From an uncultured Alphaproteobacteria bacterium (GTDB lineage: Bacteria > Pseudomonadota > Alphaproteobacteria > Methylaequorales > Methylaequoraceae): a stretch of DNA of 37,161 bases. The stretch is from contig CACIYM010000007.1 in NCBI GenBank assembly GCA_902590895.1, positions 1 to 37,161 of the forward strand, in the 5' to 3' direction. Shown here piece by piece: positions 1 through 12,888 of the stretch (positions within the stretch are counted from its first letter, which is position 1; each line of letters opens with the position of its first letter). The position numbers were made by a program, and so were the translations under genes. A model generated the notes under the pieces. The model did no database searches and was not told the origin of the DNA. It saw only the letters and a program-made list of their open reading frames with translations.

Positions 1-2797
<2,797 letters not shown>

Positions 2798-2810
2798 TTA
2801 TTGTTATACT

Positions 2811-3278
2811 TCAAAAAGGAACTTCATCATCAATATCTACACCTTGGATACTATCTTCTGTTTTTTTAGATTCAAATGAATTCTCTAGACTTGGGGAGGA
2901 AATATTATTTCCTTCAAAATTTTCACCTCTGTTATCAACCATAGTTAATTGACAGTTGTATCCTTGTAAAACTATTTCAGTTATATACTTTTCTAAACCT
3001 GACTGATCAGTATATTTCCTTGTGTTAATCTGTCCTTCAATATATATCAATGAGCCCTTCTTAATATATTTTTCAACAATTTCTGCTAGCCCAGCAGAAA
3101 AAATTACAATTTTATGCCATTCCGTCTTTTCTTTTTTTTCATTAGTATTCTTATCTTTCCAACTTTCACTAGTAGCTAACGAAAATCTGGCAATTTTTTT
3201 TCCATCCTGTGATACCCTAATTTCAGGGTCCGCACCCAATCTTCCTAACAATATAACTTTGTTTATTGAACCTGCCAT
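2811..3278 (-). CDS. ssb: Single-stranded DNA-binding protein
   Basis: MAGSINKVILLGRLGADPEIR OB-fold start and the acidic C-terminal tip DIDDEVPF. Confidence 0.97.
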   Translation of the reverse strand: MAGSINKVILLGRLGADPEIRVSQDGKKIARFSLATSESWKDKNTNEKKEKTEWHKIVIFSAGLAEIVEKYIKKGSLIYIEGQINTRKYTDQSGLEKYITEIVLQGYNCQLTMVDNRGENFEGNNISSPSLENSFESKKTEDSIQGVDIDDEVPF

Positions 3279-3346
3279 TTTAATTAGATAAATAAGTATT
3301 AAATAATATCATAGTTTAACTGAATTACACCAATGAAAAAACAAAA

Positions 3347-6175
3347 ATGAATAAAAAAATTTCGACTGACTTTATTAAAATTACAAGAGCTAGGCAACAC
3401 AACCTTAAAAATATAAGTCTGCAAATCCCCAAAAATAAATTTGTTGTAATTACAGGATTATCAGGTTCTGGAAAGTCATCTCTTGCATTTGATACAATTT
3501 ATGCTGAGGGTCAGCGAAGATACGTTGAGAGTCTTTCTTCATACGCACGACAATTTTTAAATATGATGGAAAAGCCTGATGTTGACCTAATTGAAGGGCT
3601 TTCCCCTTCAATTTCTATCGATCAAAAAACTACTTCTAAAAATCCCAGGTCTACAGTTGGAACAGTTACTGAAATATATGATTATTTCAGAGTTTTATTC
3701 GCTAGAATTGGAACTCCTTATTCTCCGGAAACTGGCAAAGAGATAAAATCAATGAGTGTTGCAGAAATTGTTGATGATTTTTTTAAAATGGATAAAAAAT
3801 CAAACTATTTACTTCTTTCACCCATTGTCAAAAACAGAAAAGGTGAATTTAAAAAAGAATTACTTAATTTAGTAAAAAAAGGATTTGTGAGATTCAGGAT
3901 TGACGATGAGATTGTTACCTCTGAAAATATTCCAGAACTAAAAAAAAATATTAAGCATAATATAGAAGTTGTAGTTGACAGAATATTAATTGATGAAAAA
4001 TATAAAAAAAGAATTACGCAATCAATAGAAACTGCTTTAAACCTTTCAGATGGGGTAATTTATTTTTATGATACAAAGAATAAAAAAAATCATATATTTT
4101 CTTCTAAATTTGCTTGCCCGATCTCAGGTTTTACAATCGAGGAAATAGAACCAAGATTATTTTCTTTTAATAGTCCAAATGGTGCATGTGACAGTTGTGA
4201 TGGGCTGGGTTATAATGAAAAATTTGATCCAGATTTAGTTATTGGTAATGCAGATCTTTCTATGAGGGATGGTGTAATCTTACCATTAAATAAAAACAAC
4301 CAATTTTATAGAGAATTTACAATAGAAATTGCAAAACATTGCCGTGTGAACCCGAATACTCCATGGAAAAAAATTAATGAAGAAGACAAGATGAAAATTT
4401 TATACGGAAACGATCAAATAATAAACTTTTTCAACACATACACAGGTTGGAGTTACAATAAATTGTTCAACGGTGTGTTAGGTTTTTTAGAAAATAAACT
4501 TAAAAGATCTGATTTATGGCAAAGAGAAGAATTAGGTAAATATTTAACACAATTTACTTGCGAGGAATGTGGAGGTGCAAGATTAAAAAAAGAGGCTCTA
4601 TCTATAAAAATTGACAAATGTGATATAAACTTTGTTTCGCAATTATCCATAGAAAAAGCACTTAAATGGTTCCAAAAATTAGATCATAAACTATCAAGCT
4701 TTCAAAAAGAAATTGCCTCAAATATTTTAAAAGAAATTATTGACCGTCTTTCTTTCTTAAATAATGTAGGGCTTAATTACTTGCAACTTTCTAGAAGCTC
4801 AGCAACCCTTTCTGGAGGAGAAAGTCAAAGAATAAGACTAGCATCTCAAATTGGCTCAGGATTAACTGGAGTGTTATACGTGTTGGATGAACCTTCAATT
4901 GGCCTTCATCAAAGAGATAATAAAAAGTTAATCAATACTTTAAAAAAATTAAGAGATTTAGGAAACTCTGTAATTGTTGTTGAACATGATGAAGAGACTA
5001 TTTTAGAGTCCGATTATGTCATAGACATAGGCGTTGGAGCTGGAATAAATGGAGGAAATGTAGTTGCCACAGGGAAACCATCAGAGATCAAAAAAAGCAA
5101 AAAAAGTATCACAGGTCAATATTTATCGAAAGACTTGAGTATAATAGTTGAAAAACAGAACTCAAGAATTAGTAATAACTTCATTGAACTTAAAGGAGCT
5201 AAAGGAAATAATTTGAAGGATTTAAAGATTAAATTTCCTTTAAACAAGTTTATTAGTGTTACTGGTGTATCAGGAGGTGGTAAATCATCTTTAATCATTG
5301 AAACTTTATACAAAGGTCTTTCAAAAATAAAAAATAATTCTAACGAAAAATCATTGTCATTTGAATCACTTCTAGGTTCTGAGTATATAGATAAGATAAT
5401 TCAAATAGATCAAAGTCCAATCGGAAGAACGCCTCGATCAAATCCTGCAACTTACACTGGCTGTTTTACATTTATCAGAGAATGGTATTCAAATTTACCA
5501 GAGGCAAAATCAAGAGGTTATAAACCAGGAAGGTTTTCTTTTAATGTTAAAGGGGGAAGATGTGAAAATTGTCAAGGAGATGGTGTAATTAGAATAGAAA
5601 TGCATTTTCTAGCAGATGTTTTTGTTAAATGTGATTTGTGTAAAGGAGAAAGATTTAATAGAGAAACTTTAGAAATAAAATTTAAAAATAAAAATATTTC
5701 AGATGTTCTAAATATGACTGTTGAGGAGGGTTTAAGCTTCTTTAAAGCTATCCCATTAATATCAACAAAACTTGAAACATTGAAAAAAGTTGGTTTAGAA
5801 TACATAAAAATTGGGCAATCTGCCACAACTCTCTCTGGGGGAGAGGCGCAAAGAATAAAACTAGCCAAAGAGTTATCAAAAAGAGCTACTGGTAAAACAC
5901 TTTATATTCTTGATGAGCCGACGACTGGTTTGCATCCTCATGATGTTAAGAAATTATTAGAAATACTTCACAAATTTGTTGAAAATAAGAATACTGTTAT
6001 TGTTATAGAGCATAATTTAGACGTTATAAAGTCATCAGACTGGGTAATTGATTTAGGTCCAGAAGGAGGAGAGAAAGGGGGATATATTCTTTTTGAAGGA
6101 GAAGTTCAGAAGTTATTGACTAAAGTGGATAACGATACTGCGCAATGTTTAAGTGAATACATAAGAGGGATTTAG
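3347..6175 (+). CDS. uvrA: Excinuclease ABC subunit A
   Basis: [35 protein letters not shown], two ABC signatures ([24 protein letters not shown]), and CxxC zinc motifs. Confidence 0.98.
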   Translation: MNKKISTDFIKITRARQHNLKNISLQIPKNKFVVITGLSGSGKSSLAFDTIYAEGQRRYVESLSSYARQFLNMMEKPDVDLIEGLSPSISIDQKTTSKNPRSTVGTVTEIYDYFRVLFARIGTPYSPETGKEIKSMSVAEIVDDFFKMDKKSNYLLLSPIVKNRKGEFKKELLNLVKKGFVRFRIDDEIVTSENIPELKKNIKHNIEVVVDRILIDEKYKKRITQSIETALNLSDGVIYFYDTKNKKNHIFSSKFACPISGFTIEEIEPRLFSFNSPNGACDSCDGLGYNEKFDPDLVIGNADLSMRDGVILPLNKNNQFYREFTIEIAKHCRVNPNTPWKKINEEDKMKILYGNDQIINFFNTYTGWSYNKLFNGVLGFLENKLKRSDLWQREELGKYLTQFTCEECGGARLKKEALSIKIDKCDINFVSQLSIEKALKWFQKLDHKLSSFQKEIASNILKEIIDRLSFLNNVGLNYLQLSRSSATLSGGESQRIRLASQIGSGLTGVLYVLDEPSIGLHQRDNKKLINTLKKLRDLGNSVIVVEHDEETILESDYVIDIGVGAGINGGNVVATGKPSEIKKSKKSITGQYLSKDLSIIVEKQNSRISNNFIELKGAKGNNLKDLKIKFPLNKFISVTGVSGGGKSSLIIETLYKGLSKIKNNSNEKSLSFESLLGSEYIDKIIQIDQSPIGRTPRSNPATYTGCFTFIREWYSNLPEAKSRGYKPGRFSFNVKGGRCENCQGDGVIRIEMHFLADVFVKCDLCKGERFNRETLEIKFKNKNISDVLNMTVEEGLSFFKAIPLISTKLETLKKVGLEYIKIGQSATTLSGGEAQRIKLAKELSKRATGKTLYILDEPTTGLHPHDVKKLLEILHKFVENKNTVIVIEHNLDVIKSSDWVIDLGPEGGEKGGYILFEGEVQKLLTKVDNDTAQCLSEYIRGI

Positions 6176-6441
6176 TTTTTAAATCTTTTTTTTGCCGCCT
6201 TTATAATTGGGTGCTCTGAAGCTGGTAGATAGTTTATGTCTGATACATTACTGTCTGTTATTTTTTTTAATTCATCAAGTTTCTCATTAATTATTCTTTT
6301 GAAGACGTGAATCTCATACAATAAGAAAATAATAAATAAATTTATTGTCAAATATATAAAGTTTATATTTAAACTTAATGTTGAGTAGATTAGTATATTT
6401 AAAATAATTATGAATAAAAATCTAGTGATAATGTCTTTCAT
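6172..6441 (-). CDS. Small membrane protein of unknown function
   Basis: 89-aa ORF with two hydrophobic N-terminal segments and a basic/polar tail; its stop overlaps the uvrA stop by 4 nt (convergent). Confidence 0.6.
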   Translation of the reverse strand: MKDIITRFLFIIILNILIYSTLSLNINFIYLTINLFIIFLLYEIHVFKRIINEKLDELKKITDSNVSDINYLPASEHPIIKAAKKRFKN

Positions 6442-6509
6442 TTTTATTTAAAAAACATATCAATAAATAAAATAAATAGATAGTCTTGCTAATTTTTTTT
6501 TTTTTTTTT

Positions 6510-7064
6510 TTAAAAAAAAATTAAAATATTTTTTTTTTTTACAAAAAACTTAAAAAAAATTTTAATAAAAACATTTTCAAAATGATCATTTGTTTTTAAA
6601 CGAGAATTTGAAAAAAAATTTTGTAACTCATCTCTATTTTTAAAATCCTCTTTATACACATATTGAAAAAATTGAAAATAAATTGACGATTGAAAGTTAC
6701 TTCCACTGCAAGTTATGATAGAGTTAAACTCTTTATTTAATTTTTTAAAAATTTTAAAAATATTTTCTAAATTTTTTTCATCTAAAGTCTGAGAAAAATA
6801 GTCGATAAAATTTAAAATTTTTTCTTTTAAAATTGAATTTTTAAAAACAAGAAAATTTGTTGTTAATTCATTAGAAAAGTTATCAGCTTTGATTTGATCA
6901 TAAATCCATTTTATTCTTAATTTTGTAACTAATATTTCTTCAGTTTGCTTTGGTAAGTTAAATAAGTAGTTTTCTAAAAAAAATAAACTCCTCACTATTT
7001 CATTTTTTTTAAAATAAAATTTTACTTGTAAATTTCTTACATAAAAAAGATTTCTTGAATTCAC
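6510..7064 (-). CDS. Diverged, short squalene/phytoene-synthase-fold protein (NDUFAF6-like)
   Basis: The segment FFLENYLFNLPKQTEEILVTKLRIKWIYDQI resembles the family core (L..N.E......V.E......R..WW.D.I). The gene lies near secDF-yajC, where alphaproteobacteria often carry this family. Confidence 0.5.
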   Translation of the reverse strand: MNSRNLFYVRNLQVKFYFKKNEIVRSLFFLENYLFNLPKQTEEILVTKLRIKWIYDQIKADNFSNELTTNFLVFKNSILKEKILNFIDYFSQTLDEKNLENIFKIFKKLNKEFNSIITCSGSNFQSSIYFQFFQYVYKEDFKNRDELQNFFSNSRLKTNDHFENVFIKIFFKFFVKKKNILIFF

Positions 7065-7111
7065 ATCAACATGAAATTATAAATATTAATAAACAACCAT
7101 ATGGAGTAAAC

Positions 7112-7705
7112 ATGTCTAATATATTATCTTCACTTTCAAAAACTGTCATCAGCGGTTTTATTTTGTTAACTTTAATAATCTTTTTAATCTCTGGAATTAC
7201 AGAGTTTTATTTCGATTACACATTTTTTACATTTTTATTTAGGTGGTTGCATGTTCTCGCAGGTGTGATGTGGATAGGCTTACTTTGGTATTTCAATTTT
7301 GTTCAAATTCCTAGTATGCCAAATATTCCCGATGATCAGAAGCCTGCTGTCTCGAAATTTATAGCACCCAAAGCTTTATTTTGGTTTAGATGGGCAGCAT
7401 TAGCAACAGTAATAACAGGACTTATTTTAGCTTACCTAAACGGTTATCTTCACGATTCAATGTTATTAAACACATACGATGCTAAATATTTTATGATCGG
7501 TGTAGGCATGTGGTTAGGATTAATTATGGCTTTTAATGTCTGGGTTATTATTTGGCCTAATCAAAAAAAAGCGCTTGGTATTGTAAGTGTAGGTGCTGAT
7601 GAAAAGGCTTCAGCAGCCAAAAAGGCAATGTTATTTTCACGAACTAATACATTACTTTCGATACCAATGCTTTATTGTATGGTTGGTGCTCAAAACCTAT
7701 ATTAG
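7112..7705 (+). CDS. PuuD/DUF989-like integral membrane protein (often labelled urate hydroxylase), without a cytochrome c domain
   Basis: FRWLHVLAGVMWIGLLWYFNFVQIPSMP and further TM segments. ORF opens at 7055, but the ATG at 7112 (MSNILSSL..., preceded by ggag) is the more plausible start. Confidence 0.7.
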   Translation: MSNILSSLSKTVISGFILLTLIIFLISGITEFYFDYTFFTFLFRWLHVLAGVMWIGLLWYFNFVQIPSMPNIPDDQKPAVSKFIAPKALFWFRWAALATVITGLILAYLNGYLHDSMLLNTYDAKYFMIGVGMWLGLIMAFNVWVIIWPNQKKALGIVSVGADEKASAAKKAMLFSRTNTLLSIPMLYCMVGAQNLY

Positions 7706-7720
7706 AGTTTAGGTTTTTTT
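7692..7720 (+). terminator. Rho-independent-type hairpin between convergent puuD-like and secF genes
   Basis: AAAACCTA (7692-7699) is the exact reverse complement of TAGGTTTT (7710-7717); 10-nt loop, followed by a T run. Confidence 0.55.
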
Positions 7721-8587
7721 TTCTCTTACAAAACCAAAAAGAATGATAAGTGGGGATGCTATAAAAATTGATGAATAGGTCCCCACTAGCACACCCCATA
7801 TCATGGCACTTACAAATCCTTTGATTACCTCACCACCAAAAATAAATAAAGCAAACAAGGCTAAAAGTGTTGTTAAAGAAGTCATAATCGTTCTTGACAG
7901 AGTCTGATTTATCGATTTATTTAACAATTCTGAAAATGGAATTTCAGTTTTTACAAGGTTTTCTCTTATCCTGTCAAATACAACAACTGTATCATTGATT
8001 GAGTATCCCGCTATTGTTAAGATAGCTGCTATTGAAGCTAAATTAAATTCAATCTGTGTAAGAGCAAAGAAACCAAGCGTAGAGAAAACGTCGTGAAATA
8101 ATGCGAAGACAGCACCTAGTCCAAACTGCCAACCGGAGAATCTAAACCATATATAAATGAACATAGCTATCAAAGAATATAAGATGGCTTTTAATCCCAT
8201 TATTTGGAGTTCTTTGCCAACTTTAGGCCCAACAAATTCTACTCTTCTATAATCGACATTCTCAGGCAAAGAATCTTTAAGCTTAGCTACAATCATTTTC
8301 TGTTCGTTTTCTTCGTCTGAATTTTTTTCAATTCTAAACAAGACTGTTGTTGGTTCACCAAATTCTTGTATCTCAATATTACCATCTATAGAACTAGAAA
8401 CATTATTTCTTAATTCCAATAAGTTAGGTTCTGAGAGAAATTTAGCTTCAACCATTACTCCACCTTTAAAATCAATTCCCAAATTAAGGTTTTTTTTTAA
8501 AAATAAAAAAATTGAGAGAATCATCAAAAAAAAAGAAAAAACAAAAGCGATTTTTCTATATTTGTAAAAATTAAAGTTAAAGTACAT
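7709..8587 (-). CDS. secF: Protein translocase subunit SecF
   Basis: LGIDFKGGVMVEAKF; IAGYSINDTVVVFDRIREN; SINQTLSRTIMTSLTTLLAL. Confidence 0.97.
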   Translation of the reverse strand: MYFNFNFYKYRKIAFVFSFFLMILSIFLFLKKNLNLGIDFKGGVMVEAKFLSEPNLLELRNNVSSSIDGNIEIQEFGEPTTVLFRIEKNSDEENEQKMIVAKLKDSLPENVDYRRVEFVGPKVGKELQIMGLKAILYSLIAMFIYIWFRFSGWQFGLGAVFALFHDVFSTLGFFALTQIEFNLASIAAILTIAGYSINDTVVVFDRIRENLVKTEIPFSELLNKSINQTLSRTIMTSLTTLLALFALFIFGGEVIKGFVSAMIWGVLVGTYSSIFIASPLIILFGFVREKKT

Positions 8588-8594
8588 TAATAAC

Positions 8595-10169
8595 CTACAA
8601 GTAGATTTTATTTGGTTTAAGTTTTACTATCCAAATTGTTACAAGTAACTTTGTTAAAACTAGTGCAGTAAACATTGAAGTTACAATTCCAATACTTAAT
8701 GTTACTGCAAAACCTTTGATAGGACCAGAGCCATAATTAAACAGCAAAAGTGCTGCAATTAAAGTTGTAAAATTAGCATCTAAAATAGTTTTTACAGCAA
8801 ACTTATAACCTAAATCAATTGAATTCATTATTGATCGACCTGATTTCAATTCCTCCTTTATCCTCTCAAAAACTAAGACATTTGCATCAACTGCCATACC
8901 AATAGTTAGAACAATACCTGCAATACCAGGCATTGTTAAAGTGGCCTCTATTAAACTTAGAAGAGAAACGAGAAGTACAATGTTTAAAATAATTGCCAAA
9001 TCTGCAATCATTCCAAATAATCTATACCTAATCATCATGAAAATAATTACCAAAACAAAACCAATTTTTAATGCTTTTTTTCCTGCTTTTATCGAGTCTT
9101 CTCCAAGACTTGGACCAACGGTCCTCTCCTCTAATACACTTATAGGTGCCGGTAGTGAACCAGCTCTGAGCAAAACTGCTAAATCATTGGCTGTTTCCGG
9201 AGAAAAATTACCGCTTATATTTCCTGAACCACCGGTGATTGGCTCACGGATTTGAGGAGCGCTAATAACCTTATCGTCTAACAATATTGCTAATCTTTGA
9301 TAAGTATTTTCAGTTGTAACTTTAGCAAATTTTTTAGCACCTTTTCTATCAAATTCAAAAGCTACAACATATTTACCTGACTGAGCATCTACTGTTGCAG
9401 CAGCATTAACCAGCCTATCACCAGTAAGTAGCACTCTTTTTTTTACCACAAATTGTTTTTCATAAGCTGTTGGATCTGCATTTTGTACTTTAAAAGTTCC
9501 GGGAGGTAATTTTCCTCTCTGTTCCGCCAATTCAACCGTCGTTGGATCTAGGAGATGAAAGTTGAGCTTAGCAGTTCTCCCTATAAGAGATTTTACTCTT
9601 TCCGGATCCTTAATTCCCGGCAATTGAACGATTATTCTATCCTCGCCTTGTTTTTGTATTATCGGTTCTTTTGTTCCTGATTCATCAACTCGTTTTCTTA
9701 CTACTTCAATAGATTGCTCAACGGTTTGATTGTTAGTGTCGATAATATATTGATCAGAAAAAGACAAAGTTAACTTGTTATTATCTGAATTTACAATTAT
9801 CCCGTTCTCAACACCCTTTCTTACGCTATTAAGAGCCTCCCCTAATTTGTTCTGATCGGTAATTGTAACAATTGCACCTTTTACTTTAGAACCCAAATTT
9901 GTATATTTAATTTTATTTTTTCTAAGGATTGATCTCAGCTCATCCACTAGGTATTCAGATCTTTCCTTAAGTACTGCTCTAGTATCAACCTCTAGCAATA
10001 AATGTGACCCCCCCTGTAGGTCAAGACCAAGATTAACTTGTTTTTTTGAAATGTAATCTGGAAGCCCAGTTACCTCTGTTTTGTTGTAAAAATTTGGAAC
10101 AAGGAAATATATTCCTAAAATACAGACAGATAGAACAATAAAAAACTTCCACTTAGAGATTTCTAACAT
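8595..10169 (-). CDS. secD: Protein translocase subunit SecD
   Basis: LGLDLQGGSHLLLEVD; GIAGIVLTIGMAVDANVLVFERIKEEL. Confidence 0.97.
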   Translation of the reverse strand: MLEISKWKFFIVLSVCILGIYFLVPNFYNKTEVTGLPDYISKKQVNLGLDLQGGSHLLLEVDTRAVLKERSEYLVDELRSILRKNKIKYTNLGSKVKGAIVTITDQNKLGEALNSVRKGVENGIIVNSDNNKLTLSFSDQYIIDTNNQTVEQSIEVVRKRVDESGTKEPIIQKQGEDRIIVQLPGIKDPERVKSLIGRTAKLNFHLLDPTTVELAEQRGKLPPGTFKVQNADPTAYEKQFVVKKRVLLTGDRLVNAAATVDAQSGKYVVAFEFDRKGAKKFAKVTTENTYQRLAILLDDKVISAPQIREPITGGSGNISGNFSPETANDLAVLLRAGSLPAPISVLEERTVGPSLGEDSIKAGKKALKIGFVLVIIFMMIRYRLFGMIADLAIILNIVLLVSLLSLIEATLTMPGIAGIVLTIGMAVDANVLVFERIKEELKSGRSIMNSIDLGYKFAVKTILDANFTTLIAALLLFNYGSGPIKGFAVTLSIGIVTSMFTALVLTKLLVTIWIVKLKPNKIYL

Positions 10170-10176
10170 AATACTA

Positions 10177-10479
10177 CTATTTTTTATTTAAAACGTCGGC
10201 TACAGTTGATCTATATACAATGACATTGACGTTGTTTGCTATATCAACGTGAAGCCTTTCGGCATCTGCTTTTGTTACTTTACCAACAATTCCTCCGCTT
10301 GTAAGAATCTCATCACCTCTTTTTATTGCATCCAAAAGCAGTCTATGTTCCTTTTGTTTTTTTTGTTGAGGTCTAATTAGTAAAAAATAGAAAATTAAAA
10401 AAATTAAGATCAAAGGTATAAAAGACGCAAACATTGAGGGCTGTTGTGCTGAAGTCTGTGCGTAAGCAAAATTGATCAT
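10177..10479 (-). CDS. yajC: Preprotein translocase subunit YajC
   Basis: LIFYFLLIRPQQKKQKEHRLLLDAIKRGDEILTSGGIVGKV. Confidence 0.96.
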   Translation of the reverse strand: MINFAYAQTSAQQPSMFASFIPLILIFLIFYFLLIRPQQKKQKEHRLLLDAIKRGDEILTSGGIVGKVTKADAERLHVDIANNVNVIVYRSTVADVLNKK

Positions 10480-10588
10480 AAAACCTCTTGAAAAATTAAA
10501 TTATATATTAATACTTAAATCCATTATATAAAAGCTAAAATAATAACAAATTTAAAATAAGAAACTAGAAAAAACTCTCAAGTACATA

Positions 10589-11374
10589 ATGAATTTTTTT
10601 GTAGATAAAAAAACATTTATAAAAAACAATTACTTCATTCTTTTACCTTATAATAAAGAAGTTGTACCAGTAGAATTAAAATTGAAAGTAAACTTTGACG
10701 ATATTTTATTTGTTGATAAACAAAAAGAATTAATTTTAAATAATACAAAAAATTTTATTCAAAATGAAAGTTCTAATAACGTTTTGCTATGGGGAGCAAG
10801 TGGTATGGGAAAATCCACTTTGGTCAGGTCAGTAGTAAAGAAAACTAATTTAGAACTTAAGGAAGATAGTAAAATTAATTTAATTGAAATTCCAAATCAT
10901 AGTTTAGAACTTCTTACAGAAATAATTTACTTTCTCTCAAAAATTGACGAAAAATTTATAATTTTTATTGATGATGTTTTAATCAAGAACAATAATCCAT
11001 ATTTTAATACTTTGAAAAGCTTTGTAGAAGGAAGCTTATTAAGTAATTCTCAAAACATAAGATTTTATGTAACATCTAATCTCAGGCATATTTCAGATGA
11101 CCAAGATTTTTTGAAAAATGAAAACGAACTTTTAAAAAAAGAAATGAAATCCAATCTTATTTCCCTATCAGATAGATTTGCATTATGGATAGGTTTTTAT
11201 GATAATAATAGAGAAAAATATATAAAAACTGTTAAATATTATTTAAAAATATTCAAAAAAAAAGAGAACAAAAATTTAATCAAAAAAGCTATGGAATGGT
11301 CAATTAGTAAAGGAAGTTATTCAGGTCGTACTGCACTTCAATTTGTTTACAACTACTCAAATAACAATAATTAG
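10589..11374 (+). CDS. DUF815-family AAA ATPase
   Basis: Walker A LLWGASGMGKSTLVRS, Walker B FIIFIDDVL, C-terminal GSYSGRTALQFVYNY; location next to yajC fits the family. Confidence 0.85.
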   Translation: MNFFVDKKTFIKNNYFILLPYNKEVVPVELKLKVNFDDILFVDKQKELILNNTKNFIQNESSNNVLLWGASGMGKSTLVRSVVKKTNLELKEDSKINLIEIPNHSLELLTEIIYFLSKIDEKFIIFIDDVLIKNNNPYFNTLKSFVEGSLLSNSQNIRFYVTSNLRHISDDQDFLKNENELLKKEMKSNLISLSDRFALWIGFYDNNREKYIKTVKYYLKIFKKKENKNLIKKAMEWSISKGSYSGRTALQFVYNYSNNNN

Positions 11375-11377
11375 CCG

Positions 11378-12244
11378 TTATGTGAGATATTTAAGAGGAT
11401 TGACTGCTTCTTTACCTTTTCTAATTTCAAAATGAAGTTGTATCTCACTTACATTTCCAGTTTTTCCAACTAAACCGATAGTTTCTCCTTTTTTTACATA
11501 ATTTCCTTTCTGTTTTACAATTTTTTCCAAATGAGCATAAGCAGTTATCCAATTTTTAGAGTGCTTGATTAATATCAAGTTTCCATAGCCAGGAATTTCA
11601 TTTCCGCTATAAACTATTTCTCCATCAAGTGAAGCTTTTACAGATGTGCCAAGGGTAGAACTTATATTTATTCCATCATTAAAAAAGCCTGGAGTCAAAC
11701 TTCCAAACCCATTCAAAATTTTACCTTTTACTGGCCAAATAAAATCTAAATCTAATTTGTTAGTAAATATTTTTTTTTTAACAATTTTTTGATTTTCTGT
11801 TTTCTGTAAAGGTTTTTCTTTTTGTTTTATTTTTTTGGGTTTTAAAATACTGTCAGGAATTAAAATTTTTTGATTAACTTTTATCTGATTTACGTTATCA
11901 AGCTTATTTAAAATTGATAAGGAAAATAAATCCGTTTTAAATTTTCTGGAAATAGAATATAAAGTATCTCCCTTTTTTACTGTATAAACTTTATTACGAG
12001 GTAAAAAAATTTTTTGATTCGGAAAAATTTTAAATGGCGATTCAATTTTATTAGACTTAATTATTTTTTGAATTGGTATATTAAACTTTTTTGAAATAGA
12101 GTATAAGTTGTCACCTTTATTTACTTTATAATATTGCAAATCCTTTTTATAAATTTTAGGTTGAATAATTTTATATTCTTCAAAAAAAATTGACTCACAT
12201 CCAAATAATGCAAACAGTAAGCAAATTAATAGTAAACTCTTCAT
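11378..12244 (-). CDS. LysM-domain M23-family metallopeptidase lipoprotein (NlpD-like)
   Basis: Lipobox-like LFALFGC, two LysM repeats (VNKGDNLYSISKKFNIP, VKKGDTLYSISRKFKTD), and an M23 region with GNLILIKHSKNWITAYAHL and LHFEIRKG. Confidence 0.9.
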   Translation of the reverse strand: MKSLLLICLLFALFGCESIFFEEYKIIQPKIYKKDLQYYKVNKGDNLYSISKKFNIPIQKIIKSNKIESPFKIFPNQKIFLPRNKVYTVKKGDTLYSISRKFKTDLFSLSILNKLDNVNQIKVNQKILIPDSILKPKKIKQKEKPLQKTENQKIVKKKIFTNKLDLDFIWPVKGKILNGFGSLTPGFFNDGINISSTLGTSVKASLDGEIVYSGNEIPGYGNLILIKHSKNWITAYAHLEKIVKQKGNYVKKGETIGLVGKTGNVSEIQLHFEIRKGKEAVNPLKYLT

Positions 12245-12888
12245 TTATGTAATTTTCCTTCTACCAGTGGAACAAATCTTACTTGCATAAGATTTTCAAC
12301 TAAAATTTTATTTTCTTTTTTTATAACTTTTTTTAAGTTTTGTTGATTGTAATCATCGCCAACAGGGATTATCATTATTCCTTCATTAACAAGTTGTTCA
12401 ACTAAAATATTTGGAATTTCAGGTGCATTTGCAGTTACAATTATCCTGTCAAAAGGAGCTTGTTCTTGCCATCCTAGTCCACCGTCTGCATGTTTAAAAA
12501 AAATATTGTTAGCACCTAAATCTTTTAAAAGATTTTCAGCTTTTTTTTTTAAGCTACTGTATCTTTCAACTGTATAAACAAATCTTGATAACTTTGATAA
12601 AATATAGGATTGATAACCACTCCCTGTCCCAATTTCTAATACCCTTAATTTTTTGTTTAAATTCAGAGATTGTGTCATGTGAGCGACTACCAACGGCTGG
12701 GAGATAGTTTGCCCACAATCAATTGGTAAAGCGATATTTAGGTTAGATTTTTGTTTAAGGTTTTCATCAACAAATAAACTACGATCGACAACCTCAATTA
12801 CATTTAGAACTGCTTTATCATAAATACCATTTTTTTTAAGTTCCATTAAAAGGTTGAATTTTTTATTCTTTTTTAAATTTTCAAACAT
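12241..12888 (-). CDS. pcm: Protein-L-isoaspartate O-methyltransferase
   Basis: IDCGQTISQPLVVAHMTQ substrate motif and VLEIGTGSGYQSYIL SAM motif I. Confidence 0.93.
   Translation of the reverse strand: MFENLKKNKKFNLLMELKKNGIYDKAVLNVIEVVDRSLFVDENLKQKSNLNIALPIDCGQTISQPLVVAHMTQSLNLNKKLRVLEIGTGSGYQSYILSKLSRFVYTVERYSSLKKKAENLLKDLGANNIFFKHADGGLGWQEQAPFDRIIVTANAPEIPNILVEQLVNEGIMIIPVGDDYNQQNLKKVIKKENKILVENLMQVRFVPLVEGKLHK

Noticed and set aside
3279-3346. Possible LexA/SOS box in the ssb-uvrA divergent promoter
   Set aside because: Looked for GTTC-N7-GTTC and CTG-N10-CAG operators; no convincing match in this 68-bp gap.
10480-10588. Structured RNA or riboswitch in the yajC-DUF815 divergent gap
   Set aside because: Only AT-rich sequence with no GC-containing stems or conserved motif.
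11374-11400. Terminator hairpin between DUF815 and M23 genes
   Set aside because: Only a very short weak inverted repeat (ATAA/TTAT) and no following T-run.
12241-12888. Recent duplication of pcm (compared with 28529..29176)
   Set aside because: The two proteins share only fold-level motifs; they look like ancient paralogs with separate conserved positions, not a local duplication.
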